Positions 1-8,324 of a stretch of 64,000 bases of DNA are shown in pieces. A program made the translations under genes and the position numbers. The notes under the pieces were generated by a model. That model had not been told where the DNA came from, did not search any database, and saw only the letters and a program-made list of their open reading frames with translations. Location: contig CAZEPV010000003.1 of the NCBI GenBank assembly GCA_964514235.1, forward strand, positions 62,001 to 126,000, in the 5' to 3' direction. How positions within the stretch are numbered: position 1 is the stretch's first letter; each line of letters opens with the position of its first letter. Origin of the DNA: JAAYRQ01 sp035647235. Lineage in GTDB: Bacteria > Bacillota > Syntrophomonadia > Syntrophomonadales > Syntrophomonadaceae.

Positions 1-15
1 GCAGCAATAAAGTAA
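1..15 (+). CDS. possible C-terminal tail of an upstream dmsB-like gene (partial)
   Basis: Reading frame 1 runs from the window edge through four codons to a TAA stop at 13-15, about 20 bases before the DmsC-like start. In the second copy of this operon (3837-5249) a DmsB ends just before dmsC, so by analogy this is the end of the partner iron-sulfur subunit. Only four residues are visible, so the assignment rests on position alone. Confidence 0.3.
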   Translation, partial: AAIK

Positions 16-34
16 GAAAGGATGGTGTGGTTAA

Positions 35-862
35 ATGGAACATATGTCTTTGACCTTATTCTCTATCTGTCTGCAGGCTGCTATTGGCATTATGGTCTTC
101 GTAAGCATAGGAAAATTAATCAACAAAGATGGAATCTTTAAAAATGCTATGTTTGTTGCTGCAGGACTTGGTATCATCGGTTTATTATCATCCGTTTTGC
201 ATTTAGGGCGTCCCTTTAAAGCTTTTTTTGCACTCAACCAATTCGCTTCCTCCTGGTTAAGTAGGGAAATATGGTTCAGTTCCCTATTTGTAGGCCTAAC
301 CGTCTTAGCTGTATTAATTTTAATGCAAAGACCACAGAATAGGACTGCAATCAAGGGTGTATCATTACTTTCAGCAGTAGTGGGTCTTGTTGCCATAGCG
401 GTTATGTCCTCAGTTTTTACTAGTTCAAGTGTTCCTTTTTGGCATGGTACAGTAACCTTTGTAGAGTTTTATGCGGCTGCTATTTCTATGGGTGCTATAC
501 TATTTCTTTTCCTAAGTATTTCGGAAGCAGGCTCATTAAAAAAACTAGTTGCTGCGGCAGTAGCTGCGGCGGTAATAATACAGGTGCTAGTAGTTGTGCC
601 TAATCTTATTAGTCTGGCTAATGATTCTAATGAAGCAATTATAGGCAGTTTGGCGATTTTAAATGGTATGGCTACAGCTGGAATATTGAAATGGTTGTGT
701 ATTTTAATCGGCGCAGTATTAGTTGTCTGGAGTGCTAAGGATGAAATTTCTCCTGCGGTGACAAATACTGTAATGGTAAGTGCGCTCTTATTATTTGTAG
801 GCCAATTGGTCGGTCGCTATATGTTTTACGCTGCGATGGTTGTCGGTAGTGGACTGTCTTAA
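35..862 (+). CDS. dmsC: DmsC-type membrane anchor of a DMSO-reductase-like complex (first copy)
   Basis: Integral membrane protein of 275 residues, almost entirely hydrophobic, with about eight membrane segments. It opens with an MEH-SLTLFSICLQAAIG stretch and carries the HLGRP and SWLSREIW motifs typical of the DmsC family, which anchors a molybdopterin oxidoreductase and passes quinol electrons to its iron-sulfur subunit. It is clearly paralogous to the protein at 4419-5249: same length, same motifs in the same order. A terminator follows directly, so this is the last gene of an operon that starts outside the window. The true substrate of the complex (DMSO, tetrathionate, another oxyanion) cannot be told from the anchor. 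Confidence 0.88.
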   Translation: MEHMSLTLFSICLQAAIGIMVFVSIGKLINKDGIFKNAMFVAAGLGIIGLLSSVLHLGRPFKAFFALNQFASSWLSREIWFSSLFVGLTVLAVLILMQRPQNRTAIKGVSLLSAVVGLVAIAVMSSVFTSSSVPFWHGTVTFVEFYAAAISMGAILFLFLSISEAGSLKKLVAAAVAAAVIIQVLVVVPNLISLANDSNEAIIGSLAILNGMATAGILKWLCILIGAVLVVWSAKDEISPAVTNTVMVSALLLFVGQLVGRYMFYAAMVVGSGLS

Positions 863-881
863 AGCATAGATAGCAAAAAAA

Positions 882-905
882 GGCGGGCAGTAGCCCGTCT
901 TTTTT
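882..905 (+). terminator. intrinsic terminator after the first dmsC
   Basis: A seven-pair stem, GGCGGGC (882-888) against GCCCGTC (893-899) with a four-base loop, followed by a run of six T. It closes the upstream operon. Confidence 0.85.
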
Positions 906-926
906 GTAATATAATTAAAAAACAAC

Positions 927-969
927 AAAAACCAACTTGCTTAAATAAGTATTTATGTAGGTTGGTTTT
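927..969 (+). terminator. second hairpin in the dmsC-dmsA gap, possibly a terminator
   Basis: The arms ACCAAC with flanking A run (927-936) and GTTGGTTTT (961-969) give at least nine pairs around a 24-base AT-rich loop. The T-rich 3' arm could terminate on the + strand. The rest of the 863-1195 gap is AT-rich and shows nothing else I recognise; the dmsA promoter must lie here. Confidence 0.4.
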
Positions 970-1195
970 ATATTTAATTGCAATATTAATAATTATTAAG
1001 AAATCTTAATAATTTCTAAATGGTAATTAAAGCGTTAGGTTTGCTATGCTTAATTCATGATAGAACAATTAAATAAGGGGCACCTAAGGATAAAGAGAAA
1101 TAAATTTAGGCGCTGTTTAGAAAAGGGGTTGATTTAATATTTTTTAAAAATCCTCACAAGTATTAAATTCTAGCAAAGGAGGAGAAAGTAAAAAT

Positions 1196-3827
1196 ATGGG
1201 GAATTTCATCGACAAAATTTTAGGCAAAACCTTGACGCGTAGAAAATTTATAGCGGCTAGTGCCGCAGGCACAGCTGGTTTAGCTTTAGCTGGTTGTAGT
1301 AGCAACACACTTACAAAAGTGACTGCCGATTTTCATTCTATACCAGATGAAGGTAGGTGGATTAGTGCTTCATGCTGGTTTGGATGTGGGGGCAGATGTG
1401 TAAATAAAGTGTATGTTGTAGATGGTGTAGTCCTTCGCCAAAAAACTGATGATGCCCATCCAGATAGTCCCGATCGTCCACAGCAAAGGGGATGCCTGCG
1501 GGGACGTTCCCAACGCCAACAAGTATTTGGCGCGGATCGTTTAAATATCCTATGAAAAGAAAACATTGGGAACCTGGTGGCGGTAATAAAGAACTACGCG
1601 GTAGGGATGAATGGGTTAGGATATCATGGGATGAGGCCCTAGACTATATTGCAGATGGCCTAAAGGATGCTAAAGAGAATTATGGTAATAATTCAATTCT
1701 AGCTCCAACTTTTTTTGCAGCAGCGAGTAACTTTTTTCACAATTTATTAAGTGCATACGGTGGATACACATTTCTAGAGGATACTGGCTCTTTTGGTTCC
1801 TTTTGGTTTGCTCATCTTTACGGGCTACCTCCCAAGGGTTATGAAGGTGCTAATGATCGGATGGATCTTCGTAAGGCTGAGACCGTTGTTCTTTATGGGG
1901 GCAACCCTGCTTGGGCATCGACTGGTAATCGAACATATAATATGATGCAAGTAAAAAAAGCTGGTGCTAACTTTATTTATGTAGGACCAGAATATAATGT
2001 TAGTGCAAACCTTTTTGATGCTAAGTGGATTCGAGTGCGTCCAGGTACCGATACAGCCTTCCTATTAGCAGTAGTTTACACGATGTTAAAGGAAGATGAT
2101 CCAGTAAGTAACCCCATTATAGATTGGGATTTCTTAAATAGTTACACGGTAGGCTTTGATGCAGAACATATGCCTGCAGATGCCAAATTAGACGAAAACT
2201 TCAAAGATTATATCCTAGGCAAATATGATGGCCAGCCCAAAACACCAGAATGGGCTTCTGAAATCTGTGGGACTCCAGTAGAGGATATTGTTTGGTATGC
2301 TAGGGAAATGCGTAAGGACAAGAAAGTATCTATACTACATTCATATGCCCCTTCGCGTTGTAATAATGCGGAAAGCTTCCCTCAACTACTAATGGCAATA
2401 GCTGCCATGGGTGGTCATTTTGGAAAACCAGGTCATTCTTGTGGTGGTATGCATGACCAGCAAGCGGGCAATTGTGGTCCCCCACTAGTTTATGCTGGTA
2501 CTAATTATGATATGCCTGAATTGCCTAATCCAGTCGACGACATTATATATGCTCCTGAAGTTTGGGATGCCATACTTGAAGGTAAATATAATCGTACAGC
2601 AACATTGACTAGGGACTTAAATAACGAAGGAATGCGGGATATTGATATTCGTGTTATTTATCATGTCTGTCGGGACGCTTTGGCAGCAGTAGTAGGGACA
2701 AACAAGGGAATAGAGGCCCCAAGGTGGACTTAGTAGTAGCACATACTCTATCATTGAATTCTGTGGCACAATATGCCGATATAGTATTGCCGATCGCAAC
2801 CCAATGGGAAATTCAATATGATCAGGGTTATTTAAGACAAACTAGTAGGGAGTTTCAGATGTTCCCATCCCAGATTACAGAACCCTTATATGAAGTTCAA
2901 ACTGACCAGTGGATTGGTGAAGAACTTGCTAAGCGTTTAGGAATGGATCCTAAAATACCATTTCCTGTTTCTTTGGAGCAAAGATATTATGACTTCTTCG
3001 CTGGCGCCCAGGTGATCAATGAGGCTGGTACAGATTATGAAAACTTAGTGACTGTTACTGAGGATGATATAGTCTGGTGGAACCAAAATGTAGGGAAGGC
3101 AGAAGGAAAACCACAGCAAGGCAGGATTGGATTAAAACAGCTGAAGGAAGTCGGATTTTACCAAGTACCACGTTCGGAAGATGATAATTATGGGCATATT
3201 TCCTATGAGGAATTCGTCAAGGATCCTGGAGGGAACCCACTATCCTCCAAGAGCGGTAAATTCGAAATATACTGCCAAAGTTATGCCGATGTCATAAACG
3301 GAATGGGACGCAGTAAGATAAAGCCATATCCAGCTTATGCCAGGGTTCTAAACGGATATGAAGAAAGTTTTAGTGATTTTGATAAAAGAATTAAAGGAGA
3401 TTATCCTTATCAAATATTTAATGTGCATTATTTGAGAAGGGCAGATACGGCATATGATAATATACCATGGTTAAAGGAAGCCTGGACTAGTCCTGTATTT
3501 ATAAATACCCAAGATGCCATAGAAAAAGGAGTCAAAGATGGTGATACAGTATTAGTTTGGAACCAGTATGGTAAGATTTTGCGACGCGCTAGTCTAACCA
3601 ATAGACTTATGCCTGGCTGTATTAATCTACCAAATGGTGCTTGGCCCGAAATCGAGGAAGATACTGGTATAGACAAGGCTGGGGGAGCGAATACCCTTTG
3701 CGCGCCAGTTGCAACTGGGATCGGTGTTTCGGGATATAATACTAATCTAGTTGACTTTGAAAAATATAAAGGTGATCCATTAACACCAGACCATCTATGG
3801 CCACTAAGAGTTATAAATTATTTATAA
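1196..3827 (+). pseudogene. dmsA: DmsA-like molybdopterin oxidoreductase catalytic subunit, two frameshifts
   Basis: Catalytic subunit of a Tat-exported DMSO-reductase-family enzyme, about 877 residues once repaired. Residues 14-18 hold the twin-arginine TRRKF motif and an LAGC lipobox-like end at C34. A CxxxCxxxC motif (CWFGCGGRC) with a later RGC marks the N-terminal [4Fe-4S] site; the middle part has the WISWDEALD-type motif and the C-terminal part the molybdopterin-binding barrel. The frame breaks near 1543-1545 (an AAA run one A short) and near 2717-2720 (a CCCC run one C short). Adding one base at each place restores a continuous family-like protein. Both are one-base losses in homopolymers, so assembly error is as likely as a real pseudogene. 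The start at 1196 has AAAGGAGG upstream. dmsB follows after nine bases. Confidence 0.85.
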
Positions 3828-3836
3828 GGGGGGATT

Positions 3837-4415
3837 ATGATGGCTTTGGGCTTCTATTTAGATATGACCATGTGTATCGGTTGTCGGGCATGTCAGGTTG
3901 CCTGTAAGGATAAAAATAACTTAAGGGTAGGAATACTCTTTCGCAATGTCCACAATTACGAAACTGGGGCTTATCCCAATTCGAAATTGTATCATTATTC
4001 GAGCGCCTGTTACCATTGCACCGATGCTAAATGCGTAAAAGGTTGTCCGACAGGGGCTATGCATTATGCTAAAGATGGAACTGTACAACACGATGACGAA
4101 CTTTGTATTGGTTGCCAATATTGTGTTTGGAATTGCCCCTACGAGGCACCCCAATATATTGACGAATTAAATATAGTCAAAAAATGTGATTCTTGCAAGG
4201 ATATAAGGGATGCAGGCGAAAATCCCGCTTGTGTAGATGCCTGCCCCATGAGATGCTTGGAATTTGGAGATCTAGATGAATTGAGGAAGAAACATGGTGC
4301 AGACCTAGTTACTAGTATTCCAATTCTCCCTACATCCTCTTCATTAAAGCCTTCTATATTAATTAAGCCACGAAGTTATGCTTTAGAACTAGATTTTGTG
4401 GAAAAGGAGGTTTAG
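3837..4415 (+). CDS. dmsB: DmsB-type four-cluster ferredoxin subunit
   Basis: Electron-transfer subunit of 192 residues with four cysteine groups in the usual order: CIGCRACQVAC near the N-terminus, CYHCTDAKCVKGC, CIGCQYCVWNC and CDSCKD...CVDACPMRC. These fit four [4Fe-4S] clusters that carry electrons from the membrane anchor to the molybdopterin subunit. There is no signal peptide, as expected for a subunit co-exported with the Tat-targeted partner. A GGGGGG-rich ribosome site lies just before the ATG (a second ATG follows directly). It sits between dmsA and dmsC, four bases from the latter. Confidence 0.93.
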   Translation: MMALGFYLDMTMCIGCRACQVACKDKNNLRVGILFRNVHNYETGAYPNSKLYHYSSACYHCTDAKCVKGCPTGAMHYAKDGTVQHDDELCIGCQYCVWNCPYEAPQYIDELNIVKKCDSCKDIRDAGENPACVDACPMRCLEFGDLDELRKKHGADLVTSIPILPTSSSLKPSILIKPRSYALELDFVEKEV

Positions 4416-4418
4416 TAA

Positions 4419-5249
4419 ATGGAACATATAGATTTAACTTTATTTTCTATTTGTGTGCAGGCTGCCATAGGTATTATGATTTTTGTAGCTATTGGCATGC
4501 TTCTTAATAAAGATGCTTTATTTAAAAATAGTGTATTTGCTGCGGTAGGACTAGGTGTAATTGGTATGCTTGCTTCATTACTCCATCTCGGCAAGCCTTT
4601 TAGTGCTATAAGGGCTTTATATCAGTTTGGAGAGTCATGGCTGAGTAGGGAAATCTGGTTTACAGCTATTTTTATGGCTTTGCTAGTTCTGATTGCTTTA
4701 CTCATCATACTTAAATCTGATAATAGGCGGGCAATAATCGGTTTAGCTTGGGGAGCTGTATTGGTAGGCTTAGTAGATGTATTTTCTATGGCTGCTACCT
4801 ATAGCACATCTAGTGTACCAATCTGGCAAGGAAATGCTACTTTTGTAGAATTTTATGCGGCTACTATTTCTATAGGTGCAGTACTATTTTTGCTACTTAG
4901 CTTTAAGGAAGCGGTTAATATGGGCAGAATAGCTGCTTTAGCAGTGGCTGCCATTGTCATCGTGCAGGTGGCCATAGTAGTACCTTATTTTGTGGCAGTA
5001 GCTGGTAATTCAAGTGCAGCTTTGCATGGTAGTTTGGGAATTTTGGCTAGCATGGGGCTTGCAAACTCACTAAAATGGATAGCTATTCTATCAGGAACTG
5101 TCATGGTATTGTGGCTTGTCAAAGGGGAACAAAGCAAATCCTTTGAATCTTTATTAGCTGGGAGCGCATTCCTTTTATTCGCAGGACACCTGGTGGGGCG
5201 TTATCTCTTCTATGCTTCATTAGTAGTCACAGGGATAGGTCTTAGCTAA
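4419..5249 (+). CDS. dmsC: DmsC-type membrane anchor (second copy)
   Basis: Polytopic membrane protein of 276 residues, about eight hydrophobic segments, with the same SLTLFSICVQAAIG-like opening, the HLGKPFSAIRAL region and SWLSREIWF motif as the copy at 35-862. It is expected to take electrons from menaquinol and hand them to DmsB. An AAAGGAGG site lies inside the end of dmsB. A strong terminator follows, so dmsABC ends here. Confidence 0.92.
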   Translation: MEHIDLTLFSICVQAAIGIMIFVAIGMLLNKDALFKNSVFAAVGLGVIGMLASLLHLGKPFSAIRALYQFGESWLSREIWFTAIFMALLVLIALLIILKSDNRRAIIGLAWGAVLVGLVDVFSMAATYSTSSVPIWQGNATFVEFYAATISIGAVLFLLLSFKEAVNMGRIAALAVAAIVIVQVAIVVPYFVAVAGNSSAALHGSLGILASMGLANSLKWIAILSGTVMVLWLVKGEQSKSFESLLAGSAFLLFAGHLVGRYLFYASLVVTGIGLS

Positions 5250-5261
5250 ATCTGCTTATTG

Positions 5262-5294
5262 AAGGGGAGTATTTCAAGGGTGCTCCCCTTTTAC
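5262..5294 (+). terminator. intrinsic terminator after dmsABC
   Basis: AAGGGGAG (5262-5269) pairs with CTCCCCTT (5283-5290) around a 13-base loop, followed by a T-rich stretch. Confidence 0.8.
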
Positions 5295-5375
5295 TTTATT
5301 TACAAGTGCTAGAATCAGCTTATAGTCCCTAATTCATGTTATAATTTGCACAAACAAATAGTTGGAGGTGGTGAA

Positions 5376-7064
5376 ATGAGGAAGTGGCAAGGGAAAATCC
5401 GTTTAAGAACTCGTTTCATCATTTTATTGGTAGGCTTATTGGTGGTATCCCTCGTATTTAATTTAATTTGGAGTAGTATCAGATATCAAAAACAAAACGA
5501 AATGGAAATGCGGGAAAAGGCCTATATACTGTCCCAGCAATTAGATGCAGTGTGGGAGTTTATGGCGATTAATCAAGACTTAATCAACTATGATTCTGAG
5601 GGCAATTATGATTTTAAGGGTCTACATTGTTCCCTAGTTGGTAAAAGTATCGGTAAATTATTTGGTAAAAAGACAGATTACATTATACGCTATACCAATT
5701 TTAATCCACGTAATAATGTTGATATACCCGATGATTTCGAACTTAATGCCTTAAATTCTTTTTTAGATGATGGAAATGTAACTGAATTTTTTGCAATTGT
5801 CAATTATGAGGGTAAGGAATCTTTTCGTTACTTGGCTCCTATGAAGATAGATAATACCTGCTTGGAATGTCACGGTGATCCAGTAGGTGAGTTGGATATT
5901 CTTGGTTACCCTAAGGAAGGTTGGAAGATTGGCGATCTGGGTGGTGCGGTAAGTATTATCATGCCTATCGACATGTATCAAAAAAACTTCCAAGCTAATG
6001 TCATACGAGAAGGGGCTTTTTTCTCTGTACTGACTTTAATTTTTATAATAATTATCTATATTGCTACTGCCAAGTTGTTTACCAACCCCTTGCAAAGGTT
6101 TAAAAAAAGAATAGAAAAAATAAAAAGAGGTGACTTAGAAACCGATTTTGATGATATTGATGCAGCAGGTGAAATTAAAGATCTAGTACAGCATTTTAAT
6201 GATATGACTATTCAGTTGAATAATTTATATACTGATCTAGAGAATAAGGTGCAAATTCGCACAAAAGAACTGGCAAACACTAATACGATTTTAGAAACCC
6301 AGCAAATTCAACTAGAGAAAGCAAATCGTAGGTTACGTGAAGATAACCAATATAAGTCTGAATTCATTGCTATGATGAGCCATGAACTAAGGACTCCATT
6401 GACTTCCATTATTGCTTTTGCCGAAATACTGGAAAGAAATGAAAACCTCAAATCTGAAAGAGACCTAAGGATAGTCAAGGAAATTAAAACTAATAGCCTG
6501 ATTTTGTTAAATATTATAAGCGATATTCTTGAGATGGCACGCTTGGAGGTAGGCAGAAATGGGCTATTACTAGAGCTAGTAGATCTAGTAGATGTAATAA
6601 ATGCTGTGGATAGTGCTATTCAACCATTAGCCGATAGGAAAAGAATTGAATATGCCAGCAATGTTGAGCGGGATGTGCCTTTGATTAAGGCGGATCGAGA
6701 AAAACTGCGACAAATCATAGCTAATCTAGTAAGTAATGCGGTAAAATTTACCCCTGAGAATGGTAAGATCCAAGTCAATGTTGTTTATGATAGCACTAAA
6801 AGGGAAATATTAATTAATGTACAAGATACGGGTATAGGTATCCGTGAGGAGCATTTAGATTATATATTTGAAAAATTCGCCCAGAGTGATTCTTCCGTCT
6901 ACCGCCAATATAGTGGAACTGGTTTAGGTTTAGCATTAGCTAAACAATTTACTGAACTTCATGGTGGTTGGATTATAGTTTCAAGTGAGTTAAATAAAGG
7001 AAGCATCTTCACGGTTGGTATTCCATTAAAAAGAGAGGTGGAGTTTAATGGGGAAATTGATTGA
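5376..7064 (+). CDS. membrane sensor histidine kinase with a CxxCH (Tll0287/DUF3365-like) sensor domain
   Basis: Sensor kinase of 562 residues. Order: one membrane segment near residues 12-32; an extracytoplasmic domain with CLECH at residues 162-166, a heme c attachment motif as in Tll0287/DUF3365 sensor domains; a second membrane segment near 215-230; HAMP; a coiled region; HisKA with the phosphoacceptor histidine at 336 in SHELRTPL; and a HATPase domain with NLVSNAVKF, DTGIGI and GTGLGLAL. The ATG at 5376 is chosen over one 30 bases upstream because GGAGGTG precedes it by five bases. It overlaps torD by 17 bases. No full response regulator is beside it; only a receiver-less fragment occurs at 8100-8298. 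It probably senses redox state or a terminal electron acceptor (inference). Confidence 0.9.
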   Translation: MRKWQGKIRLRTRFIILLVGLLVVSLVFNLIWSSIRYQKQNEMEMREKAYILSQQLDAVWEFMAINQDLINYDSEGNYDFKGLHCSLVGKSIGKLFGKKTDYIIRYTNFNPRNNVDIPDDFELNALNSFLDDGNVTEFFAIVNYEGKESFRYLAPMKIDNTCLECHGDPVGELDILGYPKEGWKIGDLGGAVSIIMPIDMYQKNFQANVIREGAFFSVLTLIFIIIIYIATAKLFTNPLQRFKKRIEKIKRGDLETDFDDIDAAGEIKDLVQHFNDMTIQLNNLYTDLENKVQIRTKELANTNTILETQQIQLEKANRRLREDNQYKSEFIAMMSHELRTPLTSIIAFAEILERNENLKSERDLRIVKEIKTNSLILLNIISDILEMARLEVGRNGLLLELVDLVDVINAVDSAIQPLADRKRIEYASNVERDVPLIKADREKLRQIIANLVSNAVKFTPENGKIQVNVVYDSTKREILINVQDTGIGIREEHLDYIFEKFAQSDSSVYRQYSGTGLGLALAKQFTELHGGWIIVSSELNKGSIFTVGIPLKREVEFNGEID

Positions 7065-7749
7065 TAATGTAGAGGATAGTATTGCAATTTTATTAGCCAA
7101 TAGAAGCTTTTTATATCAATTATTACAAAGTGTTTATGCTGATGAACCAAATAGAGAATTAATAGAAATAGTACTTAATAATCATACTTTGGAAGCATTG
7201 AATTTAATTGCTGAAGCTGATGAATTTAATGAATTTCATGTGTTGTTAGATAAACTTCATACTGATATACAAAAAAATGCCGATGCTACTATGGAACTCT
7301 TAAAAACTGAATATACTTATTTATTTATAGGGCCAGCTAAGTTGCCTGCACCACCTTGGGAATCTGTGTATATAGGAAAGGAGCGCCTAATTTTTCAGGA
7401 AAGTACATTGAAGGTGCGCCAAGCTTATTTGCAGTATAATTTTTTACCTAGCAGATATCCCCATGAAGCTGATGATCACATTGCCCTAGAATTAGATTTT
7501 ATGGCCCACTTAGCTAGGTTAGCCATAGAATACTTTGAAATGGAAGAGTATGAAAAGGTCATTAGGCTTTTAAAGGACCAAAAGATTTTTTTGACTGAAC
7601 ATTTACTTATGTGGATTAACGAATTTGCTGCCGATATACAAAAAAGTAAATTAAATTACTTTTATCCAGCAGTTGCCCTATTGACGGGACGGGTACTAGA
7701 AATTGACAGTGAAGTTTTAAATGAAATTCTTGTATATTTGAAATCTTAG
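7048..7749 (+). CDS. torD: TorD/DmsD-family molybdoenzyme assembly chaperone
   Basis: Soluble, mostly helical protein of 233 residues matching the TorD/DmsD chaperones, which bind the Tat leader of a molybdopterin enzyme and hold it until cofactor is loaded. The recognisable core is EYTYLFIGP followed by PAPPWESVY and, later, EADDHIALELDFM. The start overlaps the kinase gene, with GAGGTGGAG just upstream, so the two are probably co-translated. The likely client is the neighbouring DmsA. Confidence 0.88.
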   Translation: MGKLIDNVEDSIAILLANRSFLYQLLQSVYADEPNRELIEIVLNNHTLEALNLIAEADEFNEFHVLLDKLHTDIQKNADATMELLKTEYTYLFIGPAKLPAPPWESVYIGKERLIFQESTLKVRQAYLQYNFLPSRYPHEADDHIALELDFMAHLARLAIEYFEMEEYEKVIRLLKDQKIFLTEHLLMWINEFAADIQKSKLNYFYPAVALLTGRVLEIDSEVLNEILVYLKS

Positions 7750-7863
7750 CGGCTAGAGGCTCTTTTAGCTATTGTTCGGGGTTTGGATTTGACTAGCAGT
7801 TTTTTAGATATTAATCTTTAGTATTAAGCGAAGATAAGGCGAAATACTGGAGGGAATTAATAT

Positions 7864-8298
7864 ATGGCTTTTACTAGTTATCGATATAAAAGGCTAGTCA
7901 AGATGGCTAAAATTCTGATATCGGATGGTATTCGAAAAGATATCACTATAAATTCTGGTGCTATATGGTATGATGATTGGTTTACTGTGGGGGAAATTGG
8001 TTACCGTACTTTTATTATTTCAGAACCGCGGCTTTATTTGCAAAATAATTCTTATTTAATTCTAGGTGATTCTGCAGCCCTCTTATTCGATACTGGAAGC
8101 GGTAAAAGGGATTTGTCTTCTGTAGTTTTTTCCCGTGAACAATTAATTGCCTATGTATGGGGTGAGAACTATGTTGGAGAGTCGACGAGTATCGCAGTTT
8201 TTGTCCGCAAGATAAGGGAAAAGATCGAAGATGAGCCTTCTAAACCGAAATATTTGCAAACGGTTTGGGGCATTGGATACAAACTAGGAGAAAGATAA
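7864..8298 (+). CDS. in-frame chimera: truncated metallo-beta-lactamase N-terminus joined to a response-regulator DNA-binding C-terminus
   Basis: A 144-residue product made of two unrelated fragments. Residues about 38-83 look like the first strands of a metallo-beta-lactamase fold (WFTVGEIG, then an ILGDSAALLFDTGSG stretch), but the HxHxDH metal site that should follow is absent. From about residue 88 to the end it is the winged-helix tail of an OmpR/PhoB regulator (FSREQLIAYVWG, VRKIREKIEDEPSKP, QTVWGIGYKL). The receiver domain with its aspartate is missing. The most likely origin is a deletion joining an MBL gene to a regulator gene in frame. GGAGGG precedes the ATG. Whether it is expressed or a remnant is unknown. 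Confidence 0.7.
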   Translation: MAFTSYRYKRLVKMAKILISDGIRKDITINSGAIWYDDWFTVGEIGYRTFIISEPRLYLQNNSYLILGDSAALLFDTGSGKRDLSSVVFSREQLIAYVWGENYVGESTSIAVFVRKIREKIEDEPSKPKYLQTVWGIGYKLGER

Positions 8299-8324
8299 TA
8301 GTTACTAGTGGGGTGACGTGCATA

